Below, in pieces: positions 8,401 to 18,731 of a DNA stretch of 64,000 bases. The notes under the pieces were generated by a model. It saw only the letters and a list, made by a program, of their open reading frames with translations, was not told the origin of the DNA and made no database searches. The stretch spans positions 1-64,000 of the forward strand of contig RFFC02000017.1 in the NCBI GenBank assembly GCA_005518205.2, written 5' to 3'. The position numbers and the translations under genes were made by a program. This DNA is from Hormoscilla sp. GUM202. GTDB lineage: Bacteria > Cyanobacteriota > Cyanobacteriia > Cyanobacteriales > Desertifilaceae. Positions within the stretch are counted from its first letter, which is position 1; each line of letters opens with the position of its first letter.

Positions 8401-9276
8401 CTATTTCAGCCAATCCAAAATCGACTGATTGACCAGATCCGGGTATTCGTCATGGGGACAGTGACCTGCATTAGCAATGGGTACAAACTTGACATCCTCA
8501 CGGCTGTTAGCTAACTGCTGATAAATCTTAGCACCAGCAATGGGCGTCCAAGGGTCATCTTCCCCCCACAACACCAGTAACGGAACATTCACCTGAGGTA
8601 ACAACTCAGCTGGTTTGGGACCGGGAGGCGCTGTGAGAATGGAGACAAACACCCGCTGGGCACCCCGATCGCAGGCCGGGGCGTAGAGCAAATCCACCAG
8701 TTCATTTGTGATAGCTTCCCGATTCCGATAGACTTGGTGTAGGGTCTTCTTGATGCGATGTTTCTGACGGATGCGGTTAAACAAAAATGGTCCCGTCAGG
8801 GGAGAACTTACCAGTTTAGTAAAGCCACCCATCACCAGTCGCAGAGGGAAATTCAGCTCATCGGGACGATGATTCAATCCCCCAGCACAGTTAATCAGTA
8901 CCGCACCAGAGGCTATTTCCGGAGTATCTGCCGCCACCATCAGACCCAGAAGAGCCCCGATCGAATTTCCGATCCACACCGCTGGTGCTTGCACGCAGGC
9001 ATTCCAAAAATCCTGGAGCAACTGGTGCCACAACTCCATACTGTAATTCAGGGGTGGCTTATCCGAGCCGCCGAACCCCAGCAAATCTAGGGCAAACACC
9101 CGGTAGCCACTAGCAGCCAGCACCGGGATATTTTTGCGCCAATGGCCGATCGAGGCTCCAAAGCCATGAAGCAGCATCAAGGGGCGTCCGGTGCCCATGA
9201 CCGTATATCGAATCTGGTGACCTTGCCAGTTCCAGGTGAATTCGGTAATGCTTGCGATCGTCAGTTCTGTCGTCAC
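8401..9276 (-). CDS. Alpha/beta hydrolase fold protein
   Basis: About 291 residues. The oxyanion region is LLHGFGASIGHWR, the nucleophile elbow is GNSIG (serine near residue 105), an acidic residue sits in LWGEDDPWTP, and the histidine is in NAGHCPHDEYP, completing a Ser-Asp-His triad. The family includes MenH-like and pheophytinase-like enzymes in cyanobacteria; the substrate cannot be told. The frame can start at a TTG (9291) or the GTG at 9276; neither has a strong Shine-Dalgarno. It lies 8 bases upstream of the pentapeptide gene region on the same strand. Confidence 0.8.
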   Translation of the reverse strand: MTTELTIASITEFTWNWQGHQIRYTVMGTGRPLMLLHGFGASIGHWRKNIPVLAASGYRVFALDLLGFGGSDKPPLNYSMELWHQLLQDFWNACVQAPAVWIGNSIGALLGLMVAADTPEIASGAVLINCAGGLNHRPDELNFPLRLVMGGFTKLVSSPLTGPFLFNRIRQKHRIKKTLHQVYRNREAITNELVDLLYAPACDRGAQRVFVSILTAPPGPKPAELLPQVNVPLLVLWGEDDPWTPIAGAKIYQQLANSREDVKFVPIANAGHCPHDEYPDLVNQSILDWLK

Positions 9277-9314
9277 GGCGAATATTGTCAAGTTTTATGA
9301 ACTATTGTAATTAT

Positions 9315-9670
9315 GACAGCAACTGCCAATCGAAGATCGAGCCGATCGGGGCTGAGCGTAATTATCAGCTGTTGCTGCTTATCTCGCAGCAGTATGACGC
9401 GCTTGCCCACGGCGATATCAGTTGGTTGTCTGTCCTGTCTTGCTGGACGAAGATCGCCGGGTGTTTGAGTACAATGGTATCCCTCAGTTTCATCCTATTG
9501 CTTATAAAACTGTCTCTGGGAAACTTTACTTAAAGCAGGATAATGTCCTGTTCTGCGAGGTGGAACGGAATAAGAAAGGAAAATATTGCTCTCCCCTTCT
9601 GGTCAACCCTTGTTTAAGCAACCCCTACAGTCTGGGATGGACTGAAGAAAATAGCTTTCGCGCGGGCGCT
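9315..9670 (+). pseudogene. Unrecognised conserved-looking gene, frameshifted
   Basis: ATG at 9315 and following codons change frame. Reading across gives EPIGAERNYQLLLLISQQYD ... ALAHGDISWLSV and then, after a shift near 9425, CPVLLDEDRRVFEYNGIPQF ... LYLKQDNVLFCEVERNKKGK. The two halves look like a single compact protein. It ends in the AAACCCGG hairpin at 9683. I do not recognise the family. Confidence 0.4.
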
Positions 9671-9682
9671 CGCCCAGGTATA

Positions 9683-9718
9683 AGAAACCCGGTTTTTCTG
9701 AAAAACCGGGTTTCTGAG
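9683..9718. repeat. AGAAACCCGG-family hairpin (near perfect)
   Basis: AAGAAACCCGGTTTTTCTG then AAAAACCGGGTTTCT form a 15-bp stem with a tiny loop. Confidence 0.8.
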
Positions 9719-9780
9719 CTGTGGGGTAGCGGGTGCATTTGAAGTTGTGCGATCGCGCTCCTTGAAGTTTATGGACAGTT

Positions 9781-10417
9781 ATGACAGTGTTAATTGCAGA
9801 TACGTTAAGTTTTCAAGAATTTATGAATCGCGAATCTTTGCCCTTGGCGACTTTGCATGGTGCAGTGTTTGAGTTTTTGCGCGATCGCGAAGATGTTGTT
9901 GTCTTTGGAGCCCAGGCGGTAAATGCCTATGTTGGAGAACCGCGTATGACCCAGGATATTGATGTGTTGTCCCTACAAGCGGCAGATTTAGCAGAGGAAT
10001 TGCGGAGTTATTTGAGCGAAAGATTTTACATTGCGGTGCGGGTACGAATGGTAAAGGGAGGACTGGGTTATCGGTTATATCGAGTCGAAAAACAGGGAAA
10101 TCGCCATTTGATGGATATTCGACAGGTGGAGAAGTTACCCGCAAATCGCTGTATTGAACAGGTATTGGTGATGGATCCAACCGAGTTGGTGGTAAGTAAG
10201 ATAATTTCATACCATCAGCGCCGTGGGAAGCCAAAGGCGGGGTACGGATTGGCGAGATTTGGCGATGTTGCTGTTAACATTTCCGGAGTTAAAGGTGGAG
10301 TCTGGTGCAGTATTGGATGGGTTAGTAGCCGCAGATGTGGATGCATCTGTGGTGTCATTATGGCGAGAGATTGTGGCAATGGAAATTGAAGTCGAGGATG
10401 AAGATGATGAGTTTTAG
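9781..10417 (+). pseudogene. Nucleotidyltransferase-fold protein, single-base frameshift
   Basis: MTVLIADTLSFQEFMNRESL ... DREDVVVFGAQAVNAYVGEP followed by MTQDIDVLS carries the GAxA and DxD metal-binding pattern of AbiEii/MNT-type nucleotidyltransferases (D in QDIDV). At about 10237 a run of four G appears to have gained one base: the frame continues as AGYGLARF, while the neighbouring frame gives GTDWRDLAMLLLTFPELKVE ... VDASVVSLWREIVAMEIEVE to a stop at 10417. The reconstructed protein is about 211 residues. Related proteins act as toxins or nucleic-acid modifiers; role here unknown. Confidence 0.65.
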
Positions 10418-10837
10418 GCTGGAAGTTGGGGCGATCGCCCTACGGGGAACCGCAATTTTGGGGCGATCGCCTCCCACACACGATCGCCCTAGTTAAGGCC
10501 TTCTCAGAAACCGGGTTTCTTGTGATGCCAGACGATCTATCCATGCTATAATCAGAGAAGCCCGGTTTCTTTACCGATTTATTAACCAACAGCATAGGGG
10601 GTAAACTTCCGCATAAACGGAGTATGAAACCCGAGTGGGACAGCAAGACATAAAGGCAGTTATAATGTTATAACCTGCTACCATTGATTCGGGTTTACGG
10701 TTACCGGGTGCGAGGGTATCAAAGACATTGCGATCGTTGACGAGATGTTCTGAATCAATACCAACTCGTGCAAGACCACACCCCCGAGATCCTTATTCTC
10801 AAAGGGTTTCCCCCTGCATGAATTTTGAATTTAGCGA
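10418..10837. other. Intergenic with two AAACCCGG hairpin halves
   Basis: CAGAAACCGGGTTTCTTG at 10503 and GAAGCCCGGTTTCTT at 10559 belong to the dispersed hairpin family. A minus-strand open stretch of about 65 codons (10570-10780) contains RVGIDSEHLVNDRNVFDTL, possibly a gene remnant; no family recognised. Confidence 0.4.
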
Positions 10838-12673
10838 CTATTCCAAATTGCAGCTGCGGCGCACCGCACAGCGGGGGGCAATATACCAGGCACCCCCATC
10901 ATTACCTCTCAAATCGCAGTTGTCGATCGGGCCAGCGCCGTTCGACTCCACATGCAGGCCCTGCTGTTTATTCCCATAGATATTGCAGCCTCGGACAGTG
11001 AGATTGCAAGCTTTTTTAACCTTTATCCCCACCCCAGCATTGTCGAAGATATCGCAGTCCTCTACCCTTACCTCACCTTTATTGGTTACCAATATTCCAT
11101 CTGCTGCCATGTCGTGAATTTGGCAGCGCAGCAAATGCGGGTTGCTACCTTTGAGGACATATATTCCGATCCCATGGCCGTAAATATTGCATGATTCTAC
11201 CTTTACCGGGACCTTTTGGCCGACCAAAATTCCATATTTTGCCCCTCCATAGATTTGACAGCGGCGAAGACATGAGGATACAGCAGCGCCGTGAATATAT
11301 ATGCAAGCAATACCCGTGGAGGCGATATCGCAGTCCTCCAGAATTAACTCTCCTTGGGGGATATCAATAGCATAGGGTTTCAGCAGGGGCTGACTGACAA
11401 AGCGGCCGATAGGGTCAGCATTTTTGGTCACATCCCGATGACGCAGGGTTATGCCTCTAATTGCAGCGCGGTCTGTCCGCATCTGTAGGCAGGGCGAGAA
11501 TGTACTCTCGACGATCGCGTCTTCCCTAGCCCCATCCCCGACAATTTGTAGCGGCTTATCAATTACGAGACTTTCTGAGTAGAAACCAGCACGCACCCGT
11601 ACGATCGTATCATAGAAGGCGTTGGCGATCGCCTCACTAATAGTTCTATAGTCAGCAGGACCGAGTTTCGCCACAGTCAGGGTTGGCGCCCTAGGGATGC
11701 CCAAGTCATTATTAATATCTCCAATCAAATCTAATAAGATCGGGTCTGATGGGACCGAAGCAGACTTGGCAGAAGCAGACTGTAAATCAATCAGGACTTC
11801 ATCCGCCGATTGATAGCGTTCGTGCATCATCAGTTCGATCATCTTATCCAAGATCGCCCTTAGATTTTCGCTCACGTACATCCCCTGGGACAGATAATCT
11901 CGCCAGAACCAACCTCCCTCTCGGGGCCGATAAAGTCTCTCGGGAGCTGCAGCTGTCAGCAGATGAATGCAGGTAACGCCCAAGCTGTAGATATCGCTAG
12001 CAGGATAAACTTTACCAGCAAGCATTTGTTCGATCGGGGCATAGCCCTGGGTGCCAATAGCTGCTGTGCCTGTTTTGGTCATCACCGTTTGGGCCAGTTG
12101 CTTAGAAATGCCAAAATCAATCAGCACCAACTTACCGTCGGGCTGACGACGCATGATATTGGCAGGCTTAATGTCCCGGTGAACGATCTGGCGATCGTGG
12201 ATAAACTGGAGTACGGGTAACAGATCCAGCAACAGTTCCCGGATCTGTGCTTCCTTAAAAGCCCCCTGCCGTTGCAACTCCTGCCAGAGGTCCTGTCCTT
12301 CCACAAACTCCTGCACCAGATAGCGCTGGTTGTCTTCCTCAAAGAAATCTAACAGCAGAGGGATTTGGGGATGAGACTCCAACCTCAGCAGACCCTGGGC
12401 CTCTTGCTCAAATAGAGCGATCGCCTTGGCTAGCAATTGGCGATCGCTCTTTATTTCCGGCAATAGCACCAGTTGTTTAATGGCGCAATTAGCATTCTCC
12501 CTAGCAACATCCGCCGCCAGATAGGTTTTCGCGAAGCCTCCCAGATCCGAGAGCAGGCGGATGACGCGATAGCGACCTTTCAGCAGTCTCAGTTCCGCCC
12601 CGCAACTTTGGCAAAAGCTCGTTCTCGGCGGGTTTTGGGGTTTGGTGCAATTTGGACTCAGGCAATAGCTCAT
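10838..12673 (-). CDS. Serine/threonine protein kinase fused to a C-terminal beta-helix domain
   Basis: 611 residues. N-terminal zinc ribbon CLSPNCTKPQNP ... FCQSCG (residues 4-24). Kinase domain about 34-300: lysine in CAIKQL (K66), HRDIKPAN (165-172), DFG (186-188), APE-like APIEQM, and DIYSLG. After a linker, residues about 345-611 have the pattern DYRTISEAIANAFYDTIVRV followed by repeated C-x-IYG / GIGIYVLKGSNPHL-type coils, a right-handed beta-helix of the pectate-lyase/NosD fold. The kinase probably signals in the cytoplasm while the helix binds a ligand or partner; no transmembrane helix is visible. ATG at 12673. Confidence 0.85.
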   Translation of the reverse strand: MSYCLSPNCTKPQNPPRTSFCQSCGAELRLLKGRYRVIRLLSDLGGFAKTYLAADVARENANCAIKQLVLLPEIKSDRQLLAKAIALFEQEAQGLLRLESHPQIPLLLDFFEEDNQRYLVQEFVEGQDLWQELQRQGAFKEAQIRELLLDLLPVLQFIHDRQIVHRDIKPANIMRRQPDGKLVLIDFGISKQLAQTVMTKTGTAAIGTQGYAPIEQMLAGKVYPASDIYSLGVTCIHLLTAAAPERLYRPREGGWFWRDYLSQGMYVSENLRAILDKMIELMMHERYQSADEVLIDLQSASAKSASVPSDPILLDLIGDINNDLGIPRAPTLTVAKLGPADYRTISEAIANAFYDTIVRVRAGFYSESLVIDKPLQIVGDGAREDAIVESTFSPCLQMRTDRAAIRGITLRHRDVTKNADPIGRFVSQPLLKPYAIDIPQGELILEDCDIASTGIACIYIHGAAVSSCLRRCQIYGGAKYGILVGQKVPVKVESCNIYGHGIGIYVLKGSNPHLLRCQIHDMAADGILVTNKGEVRVEDCDIFDNAGVGIKVKKACNLTVRGCNIYGNKQQGLHVESNGAGPIDNCDLRGNDGGAWYIAPRCAVRRSCNLE

Positions 12674-12950
12674 ATACTAGCAACTAATCATAGATTAATC
12701 TATGATATTACCTAGTATCGGAGATCGGCAGGCCAATGAGACATCTTCGACCGCCCGAATCTATGGCTGCGCTCCCGTGAGGGATATGGCTGCGCTCCCG
12801 TGAGGGATACGGAATTTAGCCGCCATTTTCGGAGCCTCTGGAAGTCTTGACTGTCCCGGCCTTACCGTCGCGGGGATTTTTCAAATTATCCCTCCCGGGC
12901 TGCAACCCGATCGCAAGGGGAGCATCTCCGGATTGGCATTCTTTTGCTCT
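12674..12950. other. Intergenic with a 24-bp direct duplication
   Basis: ATGGCTGCGCTCCCGTGAGG followed by GAT occurs twice in tandem at about 12763-12810. Nothing else is clear. Confidence 0.5.
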
Positions 12951-13042
12951 TTGGAAAATGGCCCGGATTTCAAAGGTATCTTCTGCTTGATTTCCCCCCT
13001 GGTCGGAGGCGGTTGCCGTGACTGTAAAGGTGCCCTTGGTAG
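12951..13042 (-). pseudogene. Ig-like/cadherin domain tail of a lost adhesin
   Basis: Minus-strand reading gives GTFTVTATASDQGGNQAEDT then FEIRAIF, the closing strands of a putative Ig (He_PIG) domain. It matches the pattern THTVTVTASDGNGEAEDIFN of the LRR protein at 58980. The preceding codons are cut off by the transposase remnant at 13046. Confidence 0.5.
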
Positions 13043-13045
13043 TAG

Positions 13046-13502
13046 TGGTCTGTCAAGATGTAATTGACGGATATAACCGCTTCAATTTAATCCGAGCCTC
13101 CTCGGTGGTAAATTGCCAATCTACCACCAAAGCCGTTTCATTTCTGCGCTTTTCCCAAGCTGCCACTTCTTCTGTTAAAACTTCCTTGTCCGAAATTCTT
13201 CGGTCTAGACATTGTTTGCTTAAGACACTTAACTCGATTTCTGCCATATTCAACCAACTGCCATGCTTGGGAGTGTAATGAAATTCTAACTTGTCCAGAA
13301 TCCGACCGGCTGACGATGGGCTAAAAGCTTTGTACAGAGAGGATTTTACATGAGTATTTAAGTTATCTTGAACGACGATAATTTTCTGGGCTTGAGGAAA
13401 CTGTTCATCGACCAAATATTTCATAAGATTAGCATAATCAATTTGAGTTCGTCGAGCAGTTACTTCTACATGTCTCCAAGCAGTTAACGGTTCAAAAAAC
13501 AT
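13046..13502 (-). pseudogene. IS630-type transposase, C-terminal half
   Basis: VVQDNLNTHVKSSLY and FHYTPKHGSWLNMAEIELSV are the second aspartate and terminal glutamate blocks of IS630 transposases of the GSWLNMAE subgroup. The N-terminal HTH and first aspartate are missing; sequence upstream of 13502 belongs to a TnpB remnant. The left end TGGTCTGTCAAG at 13046 is preserved and matches both ends of the 92-bp MITE at 29978-30069, so this group probably mobilised that MITE. Confidence 0.75.
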
Positions 13503-13977
13503 GAATAAATTACTAACTCACAAGCTGACTACATACCTAGCTAAAAATCACAGCGAGGTAGTCATCGAGTACTTGAACGTAAGTGGCATGATGAAAAATC
13601 ACAGATTGGCACAAGCAATAGCGGATTGTGGATAATATGAGTTTCGCCGCCAGCTAGAGTACAAGTGCCAATGGTACGACAGCAAACTAACAGTAGTTGA
13701 TAGGTTTTTCCCATCGTCTAAAACCTGTTCCCATTGCGGTCACGTCCGTCAAGGCTTAAAACTGTCAGACCGGACGTTTGTTTGTCCTCGCTGTGGATTC
13801 TTCTTAGACCGAGATTGGAACGCTGCAATTAACTTGGCATTGGCGGGAAGCTCTCCCGTGTCAGCCTGTGGAGCATCACACAAGCGAAACTCGGCAGGTC
13901 GGATGCGTCGAAGCAGGAAAAGAACGCCAGATGCAGACTACATCCAGCCAAGCCTGGATTTGTCTAACTTTGGGTAA
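13501..13977 (+). pseudogene. TnpB (IS200/IS605 family) C-terminal remnant with internal stop
   Basis: 159 codons with a single in-frame TAA (ADCG-stop-YEFRRQL). Visible motifs: IEYLNVSGM, the RuvC-II glutamate strand; the zinc finger CSHCG ... CPRCG; and DRDWNAAINLA, the RuvC-III aspartate. The RuvC-I aspartate region and N-terminal domain are absent, so it cannot be an active RNA-guided nuclease. The gene is fused back-to-back with the IS630 remnant. Confidence 0.8.
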
Positions 13978-14083
13978 GTTTCTTAGAGCGGATACTACCA
14001 GTCAGTTGGCTTTGCAAATTCCCCAGATTCCCCACCCGATCTCCCCTACTACCGGTAGCGATGTACTCTCAACCGCAACGGAG

Positions 14084-14190
14084 CAAACGCTTTAGCGTTT
14101 ACTACGAACGGCATACAGGCAAACGCTAAAGCGTTTACTACGAACGGCATACAGGCAAACGCTAAAGCGTTTACTACGAACTGCCTCAGC
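14084..14190. repeat. Three tandem 39-bp units with a palindromic core AAACGCTAAAGCGTTT
   Basis: Each unit has the palindrome followed by ACTACGAACGGCATACAGGC. It belongs with the 'TTCGTAGTAAACnCTTTAGnGTTTA' family also at 47180-47275, 48368-48388 and, in divergent form, 16140-16168 and 27960-27992. Confidence 0.8.
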
Positions 14191-14227
14191 TTTCTAGCCC
14201 GCGCAGAGGATAAGCAAGATACTGTAA

Positions 14228-15577
<1,350 letters not shown>

Positions 15578-15672
15578 AAAATGGGGATTTTCCGCCCCAG
15601 CCCAAAAAATTGTCAAAAAAACCTAAGACAATTGAAAATTTATGTGTTAGGCTAATCAAGTAGGAAATAAAT

Positions 15673-15754
15673 GGGTCGATGCCCGAGTGGTTAATGGGGG
15701 CGGACTGTAAATCCGCTGGCTACGCCTACGCTGGTTCAAATCCAGCTCGGCCCA
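15673..15754 (+). tRNA. tRNA-Tyr (GTA)
   Basis: Acceptor GGGTCGA pairs with TCGGCCC. The anticodon loop ACTGTAAAT gives GTA. A long variable arm (GGCTACGCCTACGCT) is typical of bacterial tRNA-Tyr, and the T arm GGTTCAAAT is present. CCA is not fully encoded. Confidence 0.95.
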
Positions 15755-15777
15755 CCTTAATATACATTAGACTTAGT

Positions 15778-15849
15778 GCCCGTGTAGCTCAGTGGTAGAG
15801 CACACCCTTGGTAAGGGTGAGGTCACGAGTTCAAGCCTCGTCACGGGCT
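15778..15849 (+). tRNA. tRNA-Thr (GGT)
   Basis: Acceptor GCCCGTG / CACGGGC, D arm AGCTCAGTGGTAGAGC, anticodon loop TTGGTAA (GGT) and T arm GAGTTCAAGCCTC. It lies 23 bases after tRNA-Tyr, so the two are probably co-transcribed. Confidence 0.95.
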
Positions 15850-15884
15850 TCAGCAGCAGCAACTCCGCTCAACACAACAGGAAG

Positions 15885-15936
15885 ACCCCCCGAAGCAATC
15901 TCCACTGGGTAGGAGATTGCTTCGGGGGGCGTTACA
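15885..15936. terminator. Strong hairpin downstream of the tRNA pair
   Basis: CCCCCCGAAGCAATCTCC pairs with GGAGATTGCTTCGGGGGG around a 10-base loop. An 18-bp perfect stem; no long T run follows, so it may be a processing or REP-type hairpin as well as a terminator. Confidence 0.65.
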
Positions 15937-16033
15937 CTTACGATCGCGACGATCTCTCAATTACAATCCTCCCTCAATATTTCTGGGGTAGTGCGAGTAG
16001 CGCTCCCCAGAAATATCGAAGCAATGACATATT

Positions 16034-16268
16034 GGCGTTGCACATTTTTGGGATGATAGCAGTCAATGGTTGAAAATTGAAAATTGCCGTTCCCAGGCGG
16101 GAGCCAGGGAACGAGGAAAATTGAAAAGCGTACTGAGGTTTGTAGTGAGGACGGAAGTCCTCACTACAAACCTCAGAAAAATCAGACATCAATCTCTGGC
16201 TATTTATGACTATTTCAATTGACCATTGACAATTAACAACCCTTATCATCCCGGAGTTGTGCAACGCC
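16034..16268. mobile_element. 235-bp MITE with 8-bp target duplication
   Basis: Ends GGCGTTGCACA ... TGTGCAACGCC, with inner GGGATGATA / TTATCATCCC also inverted. Flanked on both sides by GACATATT (16026-16033 and 16269-16276). Inside are a nested GTAGTGAGGACGG / AAGTCCTCACTAC hairpin (16138-16168) and GTTCCCAGGCGGGAGCCAGG-type repeat. No gene. Confidence 0.85.
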
Positions 16269-16391
16269 GACATATTAGCTGCTCTCAGAAGCGTAGTTCC
16301 TCAACCTAACTGCCCCATCAATTTATATTTGGTTTCCCTGGCGCCCCACGGGCAGCTCTTGTCGCCCGCCGGACACCTCTCAATCAGATAA

Positions 16392-16464
16392 CGCCCCCGG
16401 TAGGGTTCGAACCTACGGCTGAGGGATTAGAAATCCCTTGCTCTATCCACTGAGCTACGAGGGC
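16392..16464 (-). tRNA. tRNA-Arg (TCT)
   Basis: Minus-strand GCCCTCGTAGCTCAGTGGAT, anticodon loop TTTCTAA (TCT), T arm AGGTTCGAACCTA and acceptor CGGGGGC. All stems pair. Confidence 0.95.
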
Positions 16465-16724
16465 AAGTCGATCGTATCTTTAGTTTACCCCAACATTGAC
16501 AGTTACCGTGCCTCGATCGGAGATAAAACTGGTTGCACCTTGCGTGAGAACTACGTTAAATTATATTAAGATTATGGCTCTTCGGCTTAAAAATCCTCTA
16601 TAGCTGGCTGCTGGGGAGAAGGGCAGACAACCGGCAGTCAGGAAAAAAGTCTGTTAAAGACAAAAAATTGGGGTAGACACCCAAGACATTCGCTCGCACT
16701 GTTGTAATCCATATATAGAAGCAG

Positions 16725-18611
16725 ATGAAAATTTCGTGGAAAGTAATATTGCTGTGGACATTACCCGCTTTAGTGATCGGGTTCTTTCTGTGGCAGGGAG
16801 CTTTTGGCTCCTCTGGGATTGAGATCGGTCAGAATACTGCCAGAACCCGCATGACCTACGGTCGCTTCTTAGAATACTTGGATAACGATCGCGTGAGAAG
16901 CGTAGACCTCTATGAGAATGGCAGGACAGCAATAGTCGCAGCGGTAGACCCGCAGTTAAACAACCAGCTCCAGCAATGGCGGGTGGATCTGCCAGCTAAT
17001 TCTCCGGAACTGATTTCTAAGCTCAGAGAGGCGAAAGTCAGCTTTGATATCCACCCCCCTCGCAATGAGGGCGCTATCTGGGGACTGCTGGGGAATCTCA
17101 TTTTTCCGGTGCTGTTAATAGCTGGGCTGTTTTTGCTGTTCCGGCGTTCCAGCAACGTGCCTGGTGGCCCAGGCCAAGCAATGAATTTTGCCAAGTCAAA
17201 AGCTCGTTTCCAGATGGAAGCGAAAACTGGCGTGATGTTTGATGATGTCGCCGGTATTGAGGAAGCGAAAGAAGAACTGCAAGAAGTGGTGACGTTCCTG
17301 AAAAAGCCGGAACGCTTCACCGCAGTGGGGGCGCGGATCCCGAAGGGGGTACTCTTGGTAGGGCCTCCTGGTACTGGGAAAACTCTCTTGGCAAAGGCGA
17401 TCGCGGGAGAAGCGGGAGTACCGTTCTTCAGCATCTCGGGTTCGGAATTTGTGGAAATGTTCGTGGGTGTGGGGGCCTCCCGGGTGCGGGACCTGTTCAA
17501 GAAAGCGAAAGAAAACGCCCCTTGCATCATCTTTATCGATGAAATTGATGCCGTCGGACGCCAGCGGGGTGCTGGCATTGGCGGGGGTAATGACGAACGG
17601 GAGCAAACTCTCAACCAACTCCTGACCGAAATGGATGGGTTTGAGGGCAATGCCGGGATTATCATTATTGCGGCCACTAACCGACCAGATGTACTAGACT
17701 CGGCCTTACTGCGACCGGGTCGCTTCGATCGCCAGGTAACGGTGGACGCCCCGGATATCAAGGGACGCCTGGAAATTCTAGATGTCCATGCCCGCAATAA
17801 AAAGCTGGCTCCCGATATTTCCCTGGAGGCGATCGCCCGTCGGACTCCGGGCTTTACGGGGGCAGATTTGTCCAACTTGCTGAACGAAGCGGCAATTTTA
17901 ACAGCCCGGCGTCGCAAGGAGGCGATCACCATGCTGGAAATCAACGATGCTGTAGACCGAGTGGTAGCAGGGATGGAAGGCACGCCCTTGGTAGACTCGA
18001 AGAGCAAGCGCCTGATTGCCTATCACGAACTGGGACATGCGATCGTCGGTACTCTGCTGAAAGACCACGACCCCGTACAGAAAGTCACCCTGATTCCGCG
18101 CGGTCAAGCTCAAGGTTTAACCTGGTTTACTCCCAGCGAAGATCAGAGTTTAGTATCCAGGGCCCAGTTGATGGCTCGGATTACCGGTGCTCTGGGGGGC
18201 CGTGCCGCCGAAGATGTCATCTTTGGAGATGCGGAAGTCACCACAGGTGCTGGTAATGACCTGCAACAGGTGACGGGAATGGCCCGTCAGATGGTAACTC
18301 GTTTCGGCATGTCTGATTTGGGACCCCTGTCACTGGAAAGCCAAACGGGTGAAGTATTTTTGGGTCGCGACCTGATGAGTCGATCGGAATATTCTGAAGA
18401 GATTGCCTCTCGCATCGACGCTCAAGTCCGCTCCATTGTCGAGCATTGCTACGACGATGGCAAACGCATTATCCGGGAAAACCGAGCCGCGATCGATCGC
18501 TTAGTTGATTTGCTCATTGACAAGGAAACGATTGACGGCGAAGAATTCCGGCAGATCGTGGCCGAGTACGCCATTGTACCGGAGAAGGAGAAGTACGTGC
18601 CTCATATTTAA
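16725..18611 (+). CDS. ftsH: ATP-dependent zinc metalloprotease FtsH (membrane quality control)
   Basis: 628 residues. Transmembrane helices about 7-25 and 118-140 flank a lumenal/periplasmic segment. The AAA+ domain has Walker A GPPGTGKT starting at residue 213, Walker [10 protein letters not shown], and the SRH region [20 protein letters not shown]. The zinc site is HELGH (434-438), a permitted HExxH variant of the usual HEAGH. Length and sequence fit the cyanobacterial FtsH2/FtsH3 group, hexameric proteases that remove damaged D1 protein from photosystem II in thylakoids. Monocistronic: tRNA-Arg is upstream on the other strand and a strong terminator follows at 18645. Confidence 0.95.
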   Translation: MKISWKVILLWTLPALVIGFFLWQGAFGSSGIEIGQNTARTRMTYGRFLEYLDNDRVRSVDLYENGRTAIVAAVDPQLNNQLQQWRVDLPANSPELISKLREAKVSFDIHPPRNEGAIWGLLGNLIFPVLLIAGLFLLFRRSSNVPGGPGQAMNFAKSKARFQMEAKTGVMFDDVAGIEEAKEELQEVVTFLKKPERFTAVGARIPKGVLLVGPPGTGKTLLAKAIAGEAGVPFFSISGSEFVEMFVGVGASRVRDLFKKAKENAPCIIFIDEIDAVGRQRGAGIGGGNDEREQTLNQLLTEMDGFEGNAGIIIIAATNRPDVLDSALLRPGRFDRQVTVDAPDIKGRLEILDVHARNKKLAPDISLEAIARRTPGFTGADLSNLLNEAAILTARRRKEAITMLEINDAVDRVVAGMEGTPLVDSKSKRLIAYHELGHAIVGTLLKDHDPVQKVTLIPRGQAQGLTWFTPSEDQSLVSRAQLMARITGALGGRAAEDVIFGDAEVTTGAGNDLQQVTGMARQMVTRFGMSDLGPLSLESQTGEVFLGRDLMSRSEYSEEIASRIDAQVRSIVEHCYDDGKRIIRENRAAIDRLVDLLIDKETIDGEEFRQIVAEYAIVPEKEKYVPHI

Positions 18612-18644
18612 CCCTGAGTCGTGATCGCGCTTTCAGTCGTAAAA

Positions 18645-18680
18645 GTCGCTAGAGGCGATCGTCTCTAGCGACTTTTGATG
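18645..18680 (+). terminator. Rho-independent terminator after ftsH
   Basis: AAAAGTCGCTAGAGGCGATC then GTCTCTAGCGACTTTT: a 12-bp stem with an A run before and T run after, so it may work in both directions. Confidence 0.85.
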
Positions 18681-18731
18681 TATCTGTCAGAATGATAGAG
18701 AAGATTTAATCATCTCAAAGATGCTTGTCCC

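Noticed and set aside
15974..16273. 99-codon minus-strand frame between tRNA genes
   Set aside because: Coincides with the 235-bp MITE with inverted ends and target duplication.
17196..17618. Second antisense frame in ftsH
   Set aside because: Shadow of the AAA+ domain.
16910..18007. 365-codon open frame on the minus strand
   Set aside because: Exactly antisense to ftsH; codon pattern and composition follow the ftsH shadow and no family motif is present.
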